In this document: positions 7,957-14,873 of the stretch, piece by piece
Numbering within the stretch: position 1 is the first letter of the stretch
Layout: each line of letters begins with the position of its first letter
DNA from: JAAAOZ01 sp964496595
GTDB taxonomy: Bacteria; Chloroflexota; Anaerolineae; B4-G1; SLSP01
NCBI GenBank assembly: GCA_964496595.1
Contig: CAZCAI010000074.1
Coordinates: 1-22,802 of the forward strand
DNA: 22,802 nucleotides
Direction: 5' to 3'
Program-made: the position numbers and the translations under genes
The notes under the pieces: model-generated
Database searches by the model: none
What the model was told of the DNA's origin: nothing
The model's input: the letters and a program-made list of their open reading frames with translations, nothing else

Positions 7957-8348
7957 CCAGCGAATGGACGCCTGAGCAGATTGCGGTCTACCGCCGTAAC
8001 TTCCAAGCGCGGATGCAACGGCAGCGAGAGGCGCGGGAAATCCGCCGTCGACAAGCGCTTGCGGCAGTGCGCAAGGAGGCACCGTCGCTGATGGCCGAAT
8101 GGCCCGCCGTGCATCGCGCCTATCTCTTTGGCTCGATCACGCGAGAAGGCGCGTTCCATGCAGCATCCGACATTGACATTGCCATCGAGGGCAAGATCGA
8201 CGCGGAGACTTACTTCGCTCTGTGGCATGCCCTGGAGCGAGCGCTACCCGATTGGGCCATCGACCTGCGCGATCCCTTCACCTTATCACGTTTTACGGCG
8301 ATTATGGAGCGCCGCGGAGAGTTGATCTATGAGCGTAGGTCTGACTAA
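7953..8348 (+). CDS. Second nucleotidyltransferase-domain protein coupled to HepT
   Basis: A 131-residue protein with a polymerase-beta-type nucleotidyltransferase core: YLFGSITREGAF then SDIDIAIEG gives G60-S61, D73 and D75, with a likely third carboxylate at D104 (WAIDLRDP). Residues 1-50 form an extra, very Arg/Gln-rich helix (YRRNFQARMQRQREAREIRR) not found in the first NTase, which could bind RNA or the HEPN partner. It overlaps the HEPN stop by 4 nt (ATGA), so three genes read as one coupled unit, NTase-HEPN-NTase. The two NTases share only the family motifs and are not recent duplicates. It may be a second modifier of the toxin, an enzyme with its own target, or half of a nested second system. 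Confidence 0.9.
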   Translation: MTSEWTPEQIAVYRRNFQARMQRQREAREIRRRQALAAVRKEAPSLMAEWPAVHRAYLFGSITREGAFHAASDIDIAIEGKIDAETYFALWHALERALPDWAIDLRDPFTLSRFTAIMERRGELIYERRSD

Positions 8349-9482
8349 ATGATCACCCTCGACGTTTCCGCCGCCGTCCACCATCGCGCCGGCCTGGGCC
8401 GCTACGCCGAGAGCCTGACGCGCGCGCTGCGCCCGCAGATCCCCGCCGAGCTGGCGCTCTTCTACAACGCCGAGCGCGGCGTCGAACCGCTGCCCGGCCT
8501 CGATGACCTGCCCACGCGCACGGTCGCGCTGGGCTACAAGCCCTGGCGCATGTTAGTCTGGATGGGGCAATTGGCGCGCGCGCCGTTCAATCGCCTCGTG
8601 CCGGAGACGACGCTTTTCCACGCGACCGAGCACCTGCTGATGCCGCTGCGCGGCGTGCCGACGGTGCTCACGGTCCACGACCTCATCTTTCGGCATCTGC
8701 CGGAGCACCACAAGCGACTCAATCGCTGGTATCTCAACGCCACGATGCCCCTCTACTGCCGCCGCGCCGATCACATCATCGCGGTCTCCGAGGCCACGCG
8801 GCGCGATCTGGTGCGCGCCTACGATATTTCCTCAGCGAAGATCACCGTAATCCCCGAGGCCGCCGATCCGCGCTTTGCGCCGCAGCCGCTCGCCCGATGT
8901 GCCGCCGTCCGCGCAAAGTACGATCTGCCGGAGCGCTTTCTGCTCTACGTAGGCACCATCGAACCGCGCAAGAATTTGACGCGCCTGCTGCACGCCTGGG
9001 AGCCGCTCTACGCCGCCGGGGCGGCGCCACCGCTGGTCATCGGCGGGAAGCGCGGCTGGCTGGCGGACGATTTCTTCGCGGCGCTGGCAGCGAGCAAGGC
9101 GCGAGAGGCCATCATCCTCACGGGCTACGTGGACGATGCCGACTTACCCGCGCTCTATACAGCAGCGGAGGCCTTCATCTTCCCCTCGCTCTACGAGGGC
9201 TTTGGGCTGCCGCCGCTGGAGGCGATGGCCTGCGGCGCGCCCGTCGCCTGCGGCAACGCCTCCTCGCTGCCAGAGGTGGTGGGCGACGCCGCGCTGACCT
9301 TCGATCCGCACGAGACAGAAGCCATCCGCGCGGCGCTGCGCCGCCTCAGCAATGAGGCCGATCTCCGCGCCGATCTCCGCGCGCGGGGCTTGACCCGCGC
9401 AGCCGAGTTTTCGTGGCAGCGCGCCGCCCGCGAGACGCTCCAGGTCTACGGGCAACAAAAAAGACCGTCTTCGGCGGCGTAG
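8349..9482 (+). CDS. GT4-type glycosyltransferase (mannosyltransferase-like)
   Basis: A 377-residue GT-B transferase. N-terminal blocks include GLGRYAESLTRAL, LFHATEHLLMPL and TVLTVHDLIFRHLPEHH. The donor half has LLYVGTIEPRKNLTRLLHAW, VIGGKRGWLADDFF and FPSLYEGFGLPPLEAMACG, which holds the classical EX7E motif (EGFGLPPLE). This type often moves mannose, rhamnose or similar sugars. It is noticeably more GC-rich than the other transferases here. It starts directly after the second NTase stop (TAA then ATG, no gap), so it would be co-transcribed with the toxin-antitoxin genes unless an internal promoter exists. Its last codons form the left arm of the terminator that serves the opposite-strand operon. 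Confidence 0.94.
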   Translation: MITLDVSAAVHHRAGLGRYAESLTRALRPQIPAELALFYNAERGVEPLPGLDDLPTRTVALGYKPWRMLVWMGQLARAPFNRLVPETTLFHATEHLLMPLRGVPTVLTVHDLIFRHLPEHHKRLNRWYLNATMPLYCRRADHIIAVSEATRRDLVRAYDISSAKITVIPEAADPRFAPQPLARCAAVRAKYDLPERFLLYVGTIEPRKNLTRLLHAWEPLYAAGAAPPLVIGGKRGWLADDFFAALAASKAREAIILTGYVDDADLPALYTAAEAFIFPSLYEGFGLPPLEAMACGAPVACGNASSLPEVVGDAALTFDPHETEAIRAALRRLSNEADLRADLRARGLTRAAEFSWQRAARETLQVYGQQKRPSSAA

Positions 9483-9497
9483 CCGCCAGAGACGGTC
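9457..9497 (-). terminator. Intrinsic terminator of the minus-strand PDZ-PLD-phosphatase-HerA operon
   Basis: GACCGTCT (9463-9470) pairs with AGACGGTC (9490-9497), and inside it GGCGGC (9472-9477) pairs with GCCGCC near 9482-9487 around a 3-nt loop, with a 2-nt internal mismatch. Read on the minus strand, the stem is followed by six U residues (AAAAAA at 9457-9462 on the plus strand). It lies 25 nt past the stop of the PDZ gene. The stem overlaps the final codons of the convergent GT4 gene and could also slow plus-strand transcription. Confidence 0.85.
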
Positions 9498-9521
9498 GTG
9501 CGGTGCGATGTACGCGGTGCT

Positions 9522-10046
9522 TTACGGCTCCTCTGGCATATAGCCAGGACGCGATCCTAACACCACATCTAACTCGATCTCCTCACCGTTGCGGAGGATG
9601 GTCAATTCCACCTGATCCCCTGGCCCATAGCGCGAGACCACATCGCTCAAGGGACGCGAGAGCGTGACGGCCCGCCCATCCACTTTAGCGATGATATCCC
9701 CCACGCGAACGCCCGCCTCATCTGCCGGGCTGCCCGGCACGATCTGAGAAATCTGCGCGCCCTCCGCGGTGCTCATAAAGGTCACGCCTAACCAGGGACG
9801 ACCGGAAAATTCGCGCTCTGGCATCTCCGGCATTTCGGGGATCTCCGGCGGGATCATAAAGGGGTCGCTATCCGGCTGATACTCATAGGGCGGCGGATAA
9901 TAGCGCGCGCCCTCGCGCTTCCCCAGCGAAAAGCCGATGACGCCGCCCAGAGCGCAGCCCACAAGACAAACCAGGCTCGCTACTAACACACCCCCCGCAA
10001 TCAATGCTGTCAATCGCCAACCATTCGAACGTTCATTCGTGCTCAT
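9522..10046 (-). CDS. Membrane-anchored PDZ-domain protein
   Basis: 174 residues. Residues 11-41 are hydrophobic (LTALIAGGVLVASLVCLVGC) and could be an uncleaved membrane anchor or, because L28-V29-G30-C31 fits a lipobox, a lipoprotein signal. A Pro/Tyr/Met-rich linker follows (repeats such as PEIPEMPEMPE, residues 68-77), then a PDZ domain from about residue 83 to 165: RPWLGVTF, QIVPGSPADEAGVRVGDIIAKVDG and VELTILRNGEEIELDVVLG. There is no protease domain, unlike HtrA/DegP, so it is a peptide-binding adaptor exposed outside the membrane. Its start overlaps the PLD gene's stop by 4 nt. It is the last gene of the minus-strand operon. The partner is unknown. Confidence 0.88.
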   Translation of the reverse strand: MSTNERSNGWRLTALIAGGVLVASLVCLVGCALGGVIGFSLGKREGARYYPPPYEYQPDSDPFMIPPEIPEMPEMPEREFSGRPWLGVTFMSTAEGAQISQIVPGSPADEAGVRVGDIIAKVDGRAVTLSRPLSDVVSRYGPGDQVELTILRNGEEIELDVVLGSRPGYMPEEP

Positions 10047-11140
10047 TTAGCCTCCTCTGCTTGTGCCTGTTGATAAACTCTTTGGAATTCGCTCATATAG
10101 TGGACCGCAATCTCCGGGCTGTGAATAATCAACACATTTTCATCGTTGCTCTCCGCCGCGCTGGCGCTGAAGTTATACGAGCCGGTGACAACAATCTCTT
10201 CATCGATGATGATGACCTTGTGATGCATCACGTAAGGATGGCCATCGGGCAGGACTTCCACGCCGGCTTGCTTCATTGATTCGAAATCAGAGCCGGTGCC
10301 GTTGACGTTGCGGGCTTCGATGACGCCCCGCACCTCTATCCCGGCGCGATGGCGCTGCACCATGGCTTGGGCGATGTCGTCATCGGTGAAGGCAAAGGCC
10401 ATAAAGTAGACGTTAGATTCCGCATCTCCCACCAACTCGATGATGCGCTCGCGCACGTTGCCCTCCGATTCGAAGTAGGTTTCCACCAGCACCTCCCCGA
10501 TTTCCAGCCGGGGATGCGGCGTGTTCTCCGGCGAAGAGGCGCCAAATTCACGCGCGATAAACATCTCTTCGAACTCGGCGGTGTAATTCTCGGCCAGCTT
10601 CTGCGAATCGATGACCAGGATGTTGTTGTTGTTGCGATAGGTGCCGTTGTCGGTGAGATTCCACGAGCCGGTCCACACCTGCGCGCCGTCGATCACGACA
10701 AATTTGTTGTGCATAAAGGGGCCGCGCTCGTCCAGGACCACCGGGATGCCCGCGTCCTGCAAGCGCTCCGGCCCTAGCTCGTCCGCGTAATCCTCATCCG
10801 TCACCAGGCGGACGCGGACGCCGCGCCGAGAAGCGCGGATCAACGCCTCGGTCACGGTCTCCAGATCCAAGTCAAAGGCCGCGACGTCCACCGTTCTCAC
10901 CGCCGCATCGATGGCTGTCGCCAGGCGCTCATCCAGCCCGCCGCGATGGATTCCCTCATCGGGATACACCGGCGCAGTGAACAACACCCGAATCTCGCCC
11001 GTCGGCTCCGATTCGATGGCCGCCGGCGGATTCAGTAGGTCGATGTTAAAGCACTCCTGTGCCCCCCAGAGCACCAGGATCAAAAAGAGAGAAAGGAGAA
11101 ACTCCTTCCACCCGATGCGCTTCTTGTTGTTACTGGCCAT
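10043..11140 (-). CDS. Membrane-anchored phospholipase D-family protein with two HKD motifs
   Basis: 365 residues. The N-terminal hydrophobic helix (residues 14-28, FLLSLFLILVLWGAQ) has no lipobox and looks like a signal anchor. Two PLD half-domains follow: HKD1 at H144-N-K146...D151 with GSWNLTDNGTYRNNNN, and HKD2 at H306-H-K308...D313 with GSYNFSASAAESNDEN. Both His-Lys-Asp sets are intact, so it should be catalytic, either as a nuclease (Nuc/cardiolipin-synthase-like family) or a phospholipid enzyme; the two cannot be separated by sequence alone. ATG at 11140 has GGAGG 5 nt upstream; two in-frame GTG codons just before it are less likely starts. It overlaps the phosphatase stop by 11 nt and the PDZ start by 4 nt. 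Confidence 0.92.
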   Translation of the reverse strand: MASNNKKRIGWKEFLLSLFLILVLWGAQECFNIDLLNPPAAIESEPTGEIRVLFTAPVYPDEGIHRGGLDERLATAIDAAVRTVDVAAFDLDLETVTEALIRASRRGVRVRLVTDEDYADELGPERLQDAGIPVVLDERGPFMHNKFVVIDGAQVWTGSWNLTDNGTYRNNNNILVIDSQKLAENYTAEFEEMFIAREFGASSPENTPHPRLEIGEVLVETYFESEGNVRERIIELVGDAESNVYFMAFAFTDDDIAQAMVQRHRAGIEVRGVIEARNVNGTGSDFESMKQAGVEVLPDGHPYVMHHKVIIIDEEIVVTGSYNFSASAAESNDENVLIIHSPEIAVHYMSEFQRVYQQAQAEEAK

Positions 11141-12218
11141 CACCACCTCCCGATTCGTCTGGATATGTGTCTAACAGTTCACGCAGTTTGGCGCCTGGAT
11201 CATCCGCCTGCGCGCTGCGCCTGGCGATTTTGCGGATCGCGCGCCGAAGCTGGCTCAATTTGGGATCGAGATACTCCCACGCGGCATCCTCGTCCATACC
11301 TCTCGTCTCAGCGACCATACGGGCGACCTCGTCCTGCGCCCAATCCAGCAGCGCCGTGGCGTCCTCGTCGATCAAATCGCCGGTCAGGTTGGGATCCAGC
11401 ATAATCTGCTCGTAGGCTAGCTGCTCGCGGGCTGCGATCTCTTCTTTCCCGTTGTCCTCGTTATCTCCGTGAGCATTTGCCGGCGCCTCCCGCGATGGCT
11501 CATTTGAAGCTCCTTCATCCTCAGAAGCCGGCGTCGAGGGCGCGGGCTGCAAAATGGAAAAGCTCACCGCGGCGGCGTCCGGCGCTGCCGCTGCCGCCGG
11601 CTCTTGTTCTTGTTCAGATTCTGCCATAGCCGCCAGCCGTTGGGCCGCGTACGCCGCCACCGCCTCGATCTGGGGCGGCGTGGGGCGGATGAAGGAGCGG
11701 CGCGCGCGGATCGCGGCCCAGGCGGCCTCCGGATCCATCCCCGTGCTGACGAGATAGGCCGCTGCCATTGTCGGCGCGCGGCCCACGCCGCTGGCGCAAT
11801 GGATGTAGACCCCGCGCTCGGTGGCGAGGTGCTCGGTGATAAAACTAACGCCGCGCGCCAGATTCTCCGGCGTGGGCGCGTGATCGTCCGTCGTCGGCAG
11901 CCAGAGGTAGTGCTCCGGCGCGGCCTCTCGCTCCGCGTCGTCGGATTCCTCGCGCATATTGACCACCGCGCCGATGCCGGCCGCCAACATCCGCGCCAGC
12001 CCGCCGCGCGTGTGCTGCCCGCCCACGTAGAGCCGAGGCTGCACCTCGCTGATCTCCTGAGGCGAGAAGCCCGTCATCCGCCGCGCGATCTTATCCCGCA
12101 GCCATAGCCGCATCGGGCCTACGCCCTGTTCGAGCAGTCGCCGGTAGACGATATAGGTCAACTGCGCCGGCGGGAATTTCATCAAACGTTGGTGTCTTTC
12201 AAAAGTCTCCGAATCCAA
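11130..12218 (-). CDS. Dual-specificity/tyrosine phosphatase-like protein with acidic Ala-rich tail
   Basis: Cys-based phosphatase domain at about residues 55-200: LYVGGQHTRGG, AVVNMREESDD, LPTTDDHAPTPENL with the likely general acid D111/D112, and the P-loop HCASGVGRAPT (C141, R147). The HCx5R signature is intact. Residues 200-290 are Ala/Glu-rich and low in complexity; the last about 75 form a charged helical region. No signal peptide is seen. Start choice: TTG 12218 is 4 nt after a perfect AGGAGG (12228-12223), whereas the upstream in-frame ATG 12233 lacks a ribosome site and sits next to a tandem 14-bp repeat. Using ATG 12233 adds five residues. Substrate may be phosphotyrosine, phosphoserine or a phosphoinositide. 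It lies between the HerA ATPase and PLD genes on the same strand. Confidence 0.87.
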   Translation of the reverse strand: MDSETFERHQRLMKFPPAQLTYIVYRRLLEQGVGPMRLWLRDKIARRMTGFSPQEISEVQPRLYVGGQHTRGGLARMLAAGIGAVVNMREESDDAEREAAPEHYLWLPTTDDHAPTPENLARGVSFITEHLATERGVYIHCASGVGRAPTMAAAYLVSTGMDPEAAWAAIRARRSFIRPTPPQIEAVAAYAAQRLAAMAESEQEQEPAAAAAPDAAAVSFSILQPAPSTPASEDEGASNEPSREAPANAHGDNEDNGKEEIAAREQLAYEQIMLDPNLTGDLIDEDATALLDWAQDEVARMVAETRGMDEDAAWEYLDPKLSQLRRAIRKIARRSAQADDPGAKLRELLDTYPDESGGGDGQ

Positions 12219-12234
12219 AGGGCCTCCTGTCATA

Positions 12235-12262
12235 AATTGTGAATGATGAATTGCGAATGATG
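12235..12262. repeat. Two tandem copies of a 14-bp AT-rich unit
   Basis: AATTGTGAATGATG (12235-12248) is followed directly by AATTGCGAATGATG (12249-12262), differing at one base. It fills most of the gap between the HerA gene and the phosphatase gene. Similar short tandem units occur in intergenic spacers of many bacteria. Its presence argues that this stretch is untranslated. Confidence 0.7.
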
Positions 12263-12287
12263 CCAAAAAATCCGCTTTATCTGCTGA

Positions 12288-13922
12288 TCAGCCGAAGAGC
12301 GCGGCCTTCGCGTCGTCCACGTCGATGGCCTGGCCCGCGATCTCGCCGTAGAGGTCCGCGTAATCGCGCGTGCGGACTACGATGGGCATCGGCACGGCGT
12401 GCCCCAAGATCAGCGCCTGCTGTTTGGTCTCCAAGCGCGCCAGCACCTCGCGCAGCGCCGCCGTCCCCGCGACGCCGGAGAAGACCGCGCGGATGTCGTT
12501 TTCCTCGTCCAACAGCGCCGTCACGCGCGTGCCGACCTGGCTCATCACCTCCGGATCGATGCCGCTGGGGCGCTGATCCACAATCAGCAGCGTGACGTTG
12601 TATTTACGCATCTCCCGCGCGATGACGCCGAAGATCGTGTGCTTGGCGATGACCGGGTCTAGGAATTTGTGGGCCTCCTCAATGGTGATGATCAGCGGGC
12701 GCGGCGCGCGGCCCTGCCCGCCGACAGAAGCCTCTTTGCGCTGGACGTAGGCCCGGTGGATGCGGCGCGTGATGTAGTTTGCCACCAGGATATAGGCCTC
12801 CAGCGCATCGCCATAGCGGCCAAACTCCAAAATTACGCTCTTGCCGCCGTTGATGTAGTCCAGGATGCGCCCAATGGGATCATCCGGCGCTTGATCGACT
12901 AAGAAGCCGAAGCGGTGCAACATCGAGAGCTTACGCTGGATCGCGCCCAGGGTGCCCTCGTGGAGCTTGTTCTGCTCTAAGATGGCCTCCAATCGCTCGT
13001 CCGGCTGATCCGAAAGCAAGCTCCGCACCCATCCCCGCCCCAATCGCCGGCGAAGCATATAGAGGGCGTTCGTCTGGACGTCCGTAAAGCCGAAGAGCGG
13101 CGCCAACATCTCCAAGTCCTCCGGCTGCAATTGATCGTAGCTGATGCGCACCTCGAAATCGACTTTGCTGTTGCGCCGCTTGGAGGATTCGGGATCTAAC
13201 GTGAAGACGCTCACTCGATTTCCAGAGGAGAAGAGCTGCCGCAGCCCCTTGACCTCCTGCCGCGATTCGTCCTCGCTCTTCCAGCCGTACTCGTTGTGCA
13301 TATCGAAGATCAAATTCACCGCGACCTGATCCTGGATGATGCCGGCCAGCACCATCCGCGTAAGAAAAGTCTTGCCGGTGCCGCTCTTCCCAAAGATGCC
13401 GCTGGAGCGCTCCACGAAGCGCTCCAAATCCAACGCGATGCGGGTGCCTTCCATCTCCAGGGGATCGCCGATGTAGAAGCAGCCGGGCGCGTCAGGATCG
13501 CCGAAGATCTTCGCCACCTCCTCCGGCGTCGCCTCGAAGACGCGGGTGAAGTGCGAGGGGATGGTCTTGGCGGGGCGCACCTCGTCATCGTCCTCGACGA
13601 CCAACATCGGCGTGATGTGCATCCGCCCGTAGGTGAGCGTCCCACGATAGACGCGCGCCAGAAAGCCGCCGGGATCGTCCGGCGGGGCCTGCGCCACCTC
13701 CGGCTGATGGCATTCCAACGCGACGTCCGTGATCATCCCAAAGAAGCGGCGCTGCGTCTGCCCGCGCACGACCACATAGCGGCCCACCGCCAACCCCTCG
13801 ATGAAACGGTCGGGAGCCAGCGTCGCCTCCAGGCCCTTGCCCAAGCTCCCGCCCACAATTGTGCCTAGCGCCGACGGATCGACCGCCTTAGGGCGCGGGA
13901 ACCATTGATCCAATTCATCCAT
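12288..13922 (-). CDS. HerA-like hexameric DNA-translocase ATPase (DUF87)
   Basis: 544 residues. The first about 110 resemble the HAS-barrel of HerA (LGTIVGGSLGKGLEATL, GRYVVVRGQTQRRFFGMITD). Walker A is GIFGKSGTGKT (G178-T185), followed by LIFDMHNEYGW, a characteristic HerA string. Walker B is PLIITIEEAHKFLDP (411-418). Sensor region: VTLLIVDQRPSGIDPEVMSQ. In archaea and many bacteria such ATPases pump DNA and pair with a nuclease (NurA, SIR2, DUF4297 and others). No NurA-like gene is next to it; the nearest candidate nuclease is the exported PLD protein two genes downstream. GAGGTG lies 4 nt before ATG 13922. It is the first gene of the operon that runs to 9522. Confidence 0.93.
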   Translation of the reverse strand: MDELDQWFPRPKAVDPSALGTIVGGSLGKGLEATLAPDRFIEGLAVGRYVVVRGQTQRRFFGMITDVALECHQPEVAQAPPDDPGGFLARVYRGTLTYGRMHITPMLVVEDDDEVRPAKTIPSHFTRVFEATPEEVAKIFGDPDAPGCFYIGDPLEMEGTRIALDLERFVERSSGIFGKSGTGKTFLTRMVLAGIIQDQVAVNLIFDMHNEYGWKSEDESRQEVKGLRQLFSSGNRVSVFTLDPESSKRRNSKVDFEVRISYDQLQPEDLEMLAPLFGFTDVQTNALYMLRRRLGRGWVRSLLSDQPDERLEAILEQNKLHEGTLGAIQRKLSMLHRFGFLVDQAPDDPIGRILDYINGGKSVILEFGRYGDALEAYILVANYITRRIHRAYVQRKEASVGGQGRAPRPLIITIEEAHKFLDPVIAKHTIFGVIAREMRKYNVTLLIVDQRPSGIDPEVMSQVGTRVTALLDEENDIRAVFSGVAGTAALREVLARLETKQQALILGHAVPMPIVVRTRDYADLYGEIAGQAIDVDDAKAALFG

Positions 13923-14249
13923 TATGCACCTCGTCTCTATTCATACCGCCCGATCCCCTAAGCTGGGGAATTTATCTAACCTTAGTTCAGTCAGTTAAAA
14001 AAAGCTGTCTGCTAATTTTAATTCTATCGCAAAAGCTAAAATAATCATCCCCCTACCGGTCAGGGCAAACGAAGCAGAACCCAGGCAGGGGGCTGAGATG
14101 CACGAGAGTGCCTGCTATGGAGCACGCAGTACATAACTTGCCCGTTTTCACGGCTCCATGCGGCTCTTCAAGATGATCAGAAAAACATGTGACACTCCAA
14201 ACCATATCCTCAAATCACGAGACTTCAAACCGCAGTTCGATTGCGAGCC
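13923..14249. other. Divergent intergenic region with possible RNA structure
   Basis: No convincing gene is present. Nearest the HerA start is a small hairpin CCCC-TAAGCT-GGGG (13955-13968), which would be in the HerA leader. An AT-rich patch (about 13990-14045) may hold the HerA promoter, but no clear -35/-10 pair can be named. From about 14050 to 14170 there are several pairing segments: GCAC-GAGA-GTGC with a GNRA-type loop, CAGGCA with TGCCTG around it, and TGGAGC with GCTCCA. Known riboswitch cores were not matched. An unassigned structured leader is possible on either strand. Confidence 0.35.
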
Positions 14250-14278
14250 TTGACAACGCCGCTGTACAGTATTATAAC
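14250..14278 (+). promoter_or_regulatory. Consensus sigma70 promoter of the arsR-type gene
   Basis: TTGACA (14250-14255) is a perfect -35 box and TATAAC (14273-14278) a near-perfect -10 box, spaced exactly 17 nt. Transcription would begin near 14285, leaving a leader of about 30 nt. ArsR-family repressors usually bind over or just after such a promoter; the AT-rich stretch 14279-14300 is the likely operator but shows only a weak dyad. Confidence 0.8.
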
Positions 14279-14316
14279 CATATTCAGTAAATTAAATGAG
14301 ATAGCGAGTGAGGCTT

Positions 14317-14664
14317 ATGGCCGAGATAATTATCGAAGACAAACAGGATTTGACCACGCTTTTTAAAGCGCTGGCCCATCCCAAGCGGATGGCGATTTTG
14401 GAGCAGCTTCAGCAAGGTGAACAGTGCGTCTGCGAGATCGAGGAGGCGCTAGATTTGCGGCAGGCCTACGTCTCGCAGCAATTGGCCGTGCTCCGCGAGG
14501 CCGGGCTGGTCTGCTTTCGGCGCGATGGCTGGAATGTGCTCTACCGCATCGCCCGGCCGGAAGTTTACACGCTGTTGGAACTGGCCGACGCTATCCACAA
14601 CAACTTAGGAGAGTGTGCTCGGATATCGCCGGAGTCAACCGCGACTCCGACCTGCAAAAAATAG
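14317..14664 (+). CDS. ArsR/SmtB-family winged-helix transcriptional regulator
   Basis: About 115 residues. Blocks in order: LTTLFKALAHPKRMAILEQL (helices 1-2), GEQCVCEIEEALDLRQAYVS (alpha3 region, with the CVC pair that binds metal or senses redox in ArsR-type members), QQLAVLREAGLVCFRRDGWNVLYRI (recognition helix and wing), and a C-terminal helix ending LGEC with a further Cys near the end (TPTCKK). These cysteines are compatible with thiol or metal sensing, but the ligand is unknown. Start is ambiguous: ATG 14317 has GAGG only 3 nt away; GTG 14308 would add three residues. It precedes the thioredoxin-CcdA gene by about 210 nt that hold a dispersed repeat, so joint control is plausible but not shown. 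Confidence 0.92.
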   Translation: MAEIIIEDKQDLTTLFKALAHPKRMAILEQLQQGEQCVCEIEEALDLRQAYVSQQLAVLREAGLVCFRRDGWNVLYRIARPEVYTLLELADAIHNNLGECARISPESTATPTCKK

Positions 14665-14674
14665 CGGGGCTTCT

Positions 14675-14821
14675 GGATTTCGCCGGACGCTTCCCCGGAT
14701 AGCCCCAAGAGCAGCGCAGATGGAGATAGGCGTGTTTGTGGGAGATCACGGCCCTTTTCGCGTCGTTACGGGATTATGGGAGAGGGGATCTGATGCGATT
14801 GCACCCGGCGAATTCCTGAAG
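14675..14821 (+). repeat. Dispersed intergenic repeat, copy 1 (inverted relative to 19455-19590)
   Basis: This stretch matches the reverse complement of 19455-19590 along its length. The strongest part is the end GCGATTGCACCCGGCGAATT with CCTGAAG following (to 14821; one variant base near the start), with further shared blocks GCGTGTTTGTGGG (from 14730), CGCGTCGTT/TGCGTCGTT and GGATTT.GCCGG (from 14675). The middle is more diverged. It occupies the gap between the ArsR-type gene and the thioredoxin-CcdA gene. A GGGGCT/AGCCCC stem in its first part may end the arsR transcript. Confidence 0.8.
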
Positions 14822-14873
14822 ACCCAAGGGTCAAGGGTCAAGGTTAATGATTGATTTTTCGGGAGGCTTCCCA

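Noticed and set aside
10043..11140. DISARM-type defence, because of a PLD-family protein and an ATPase
   Set aside because: The methylase and SNF2/DUF1998 genes that define DISARM are missing, and this PLD protein has a membrane anchor.
13296..13868. 190-codon plus-strand open frame opposite the HerA gene
   Set aside because: It has no recognisable domain, is His/Arg-rich as expected for the antisense of a GC-rich gene, and lies wholly inside a well-supported CDS.
12288..13922. HerA-NurA DNA end-resection pair
   Set aside because: No NurA-like nuclease gene adjoins the HerA gene on either side; the neighbours are a phosphatase and an ArsR regulator.
14050..14130. Possible TPP or c-di-GMP riboswitch, from CTGAGA and AGGGCAAAC strings
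   Set aside because: The companion core elements (the CCTGATC-type block for TPP; the GACGCAAAGC-type block for the c-di-GMP-I class) are absent.
14231..14248. tRNA T-loop-like hairpin CGCA-GTTCGAT-TGCG
   Set aside because: No acceptor stem, D-arm or anticodon arm can be built around it on either strand.
14826..14841. AGGGTCAAGGGTCAAGG direct repeat as a regulator site
   Set aside because: Only two and a half short units, with no known operator match; too little to call a binding site.
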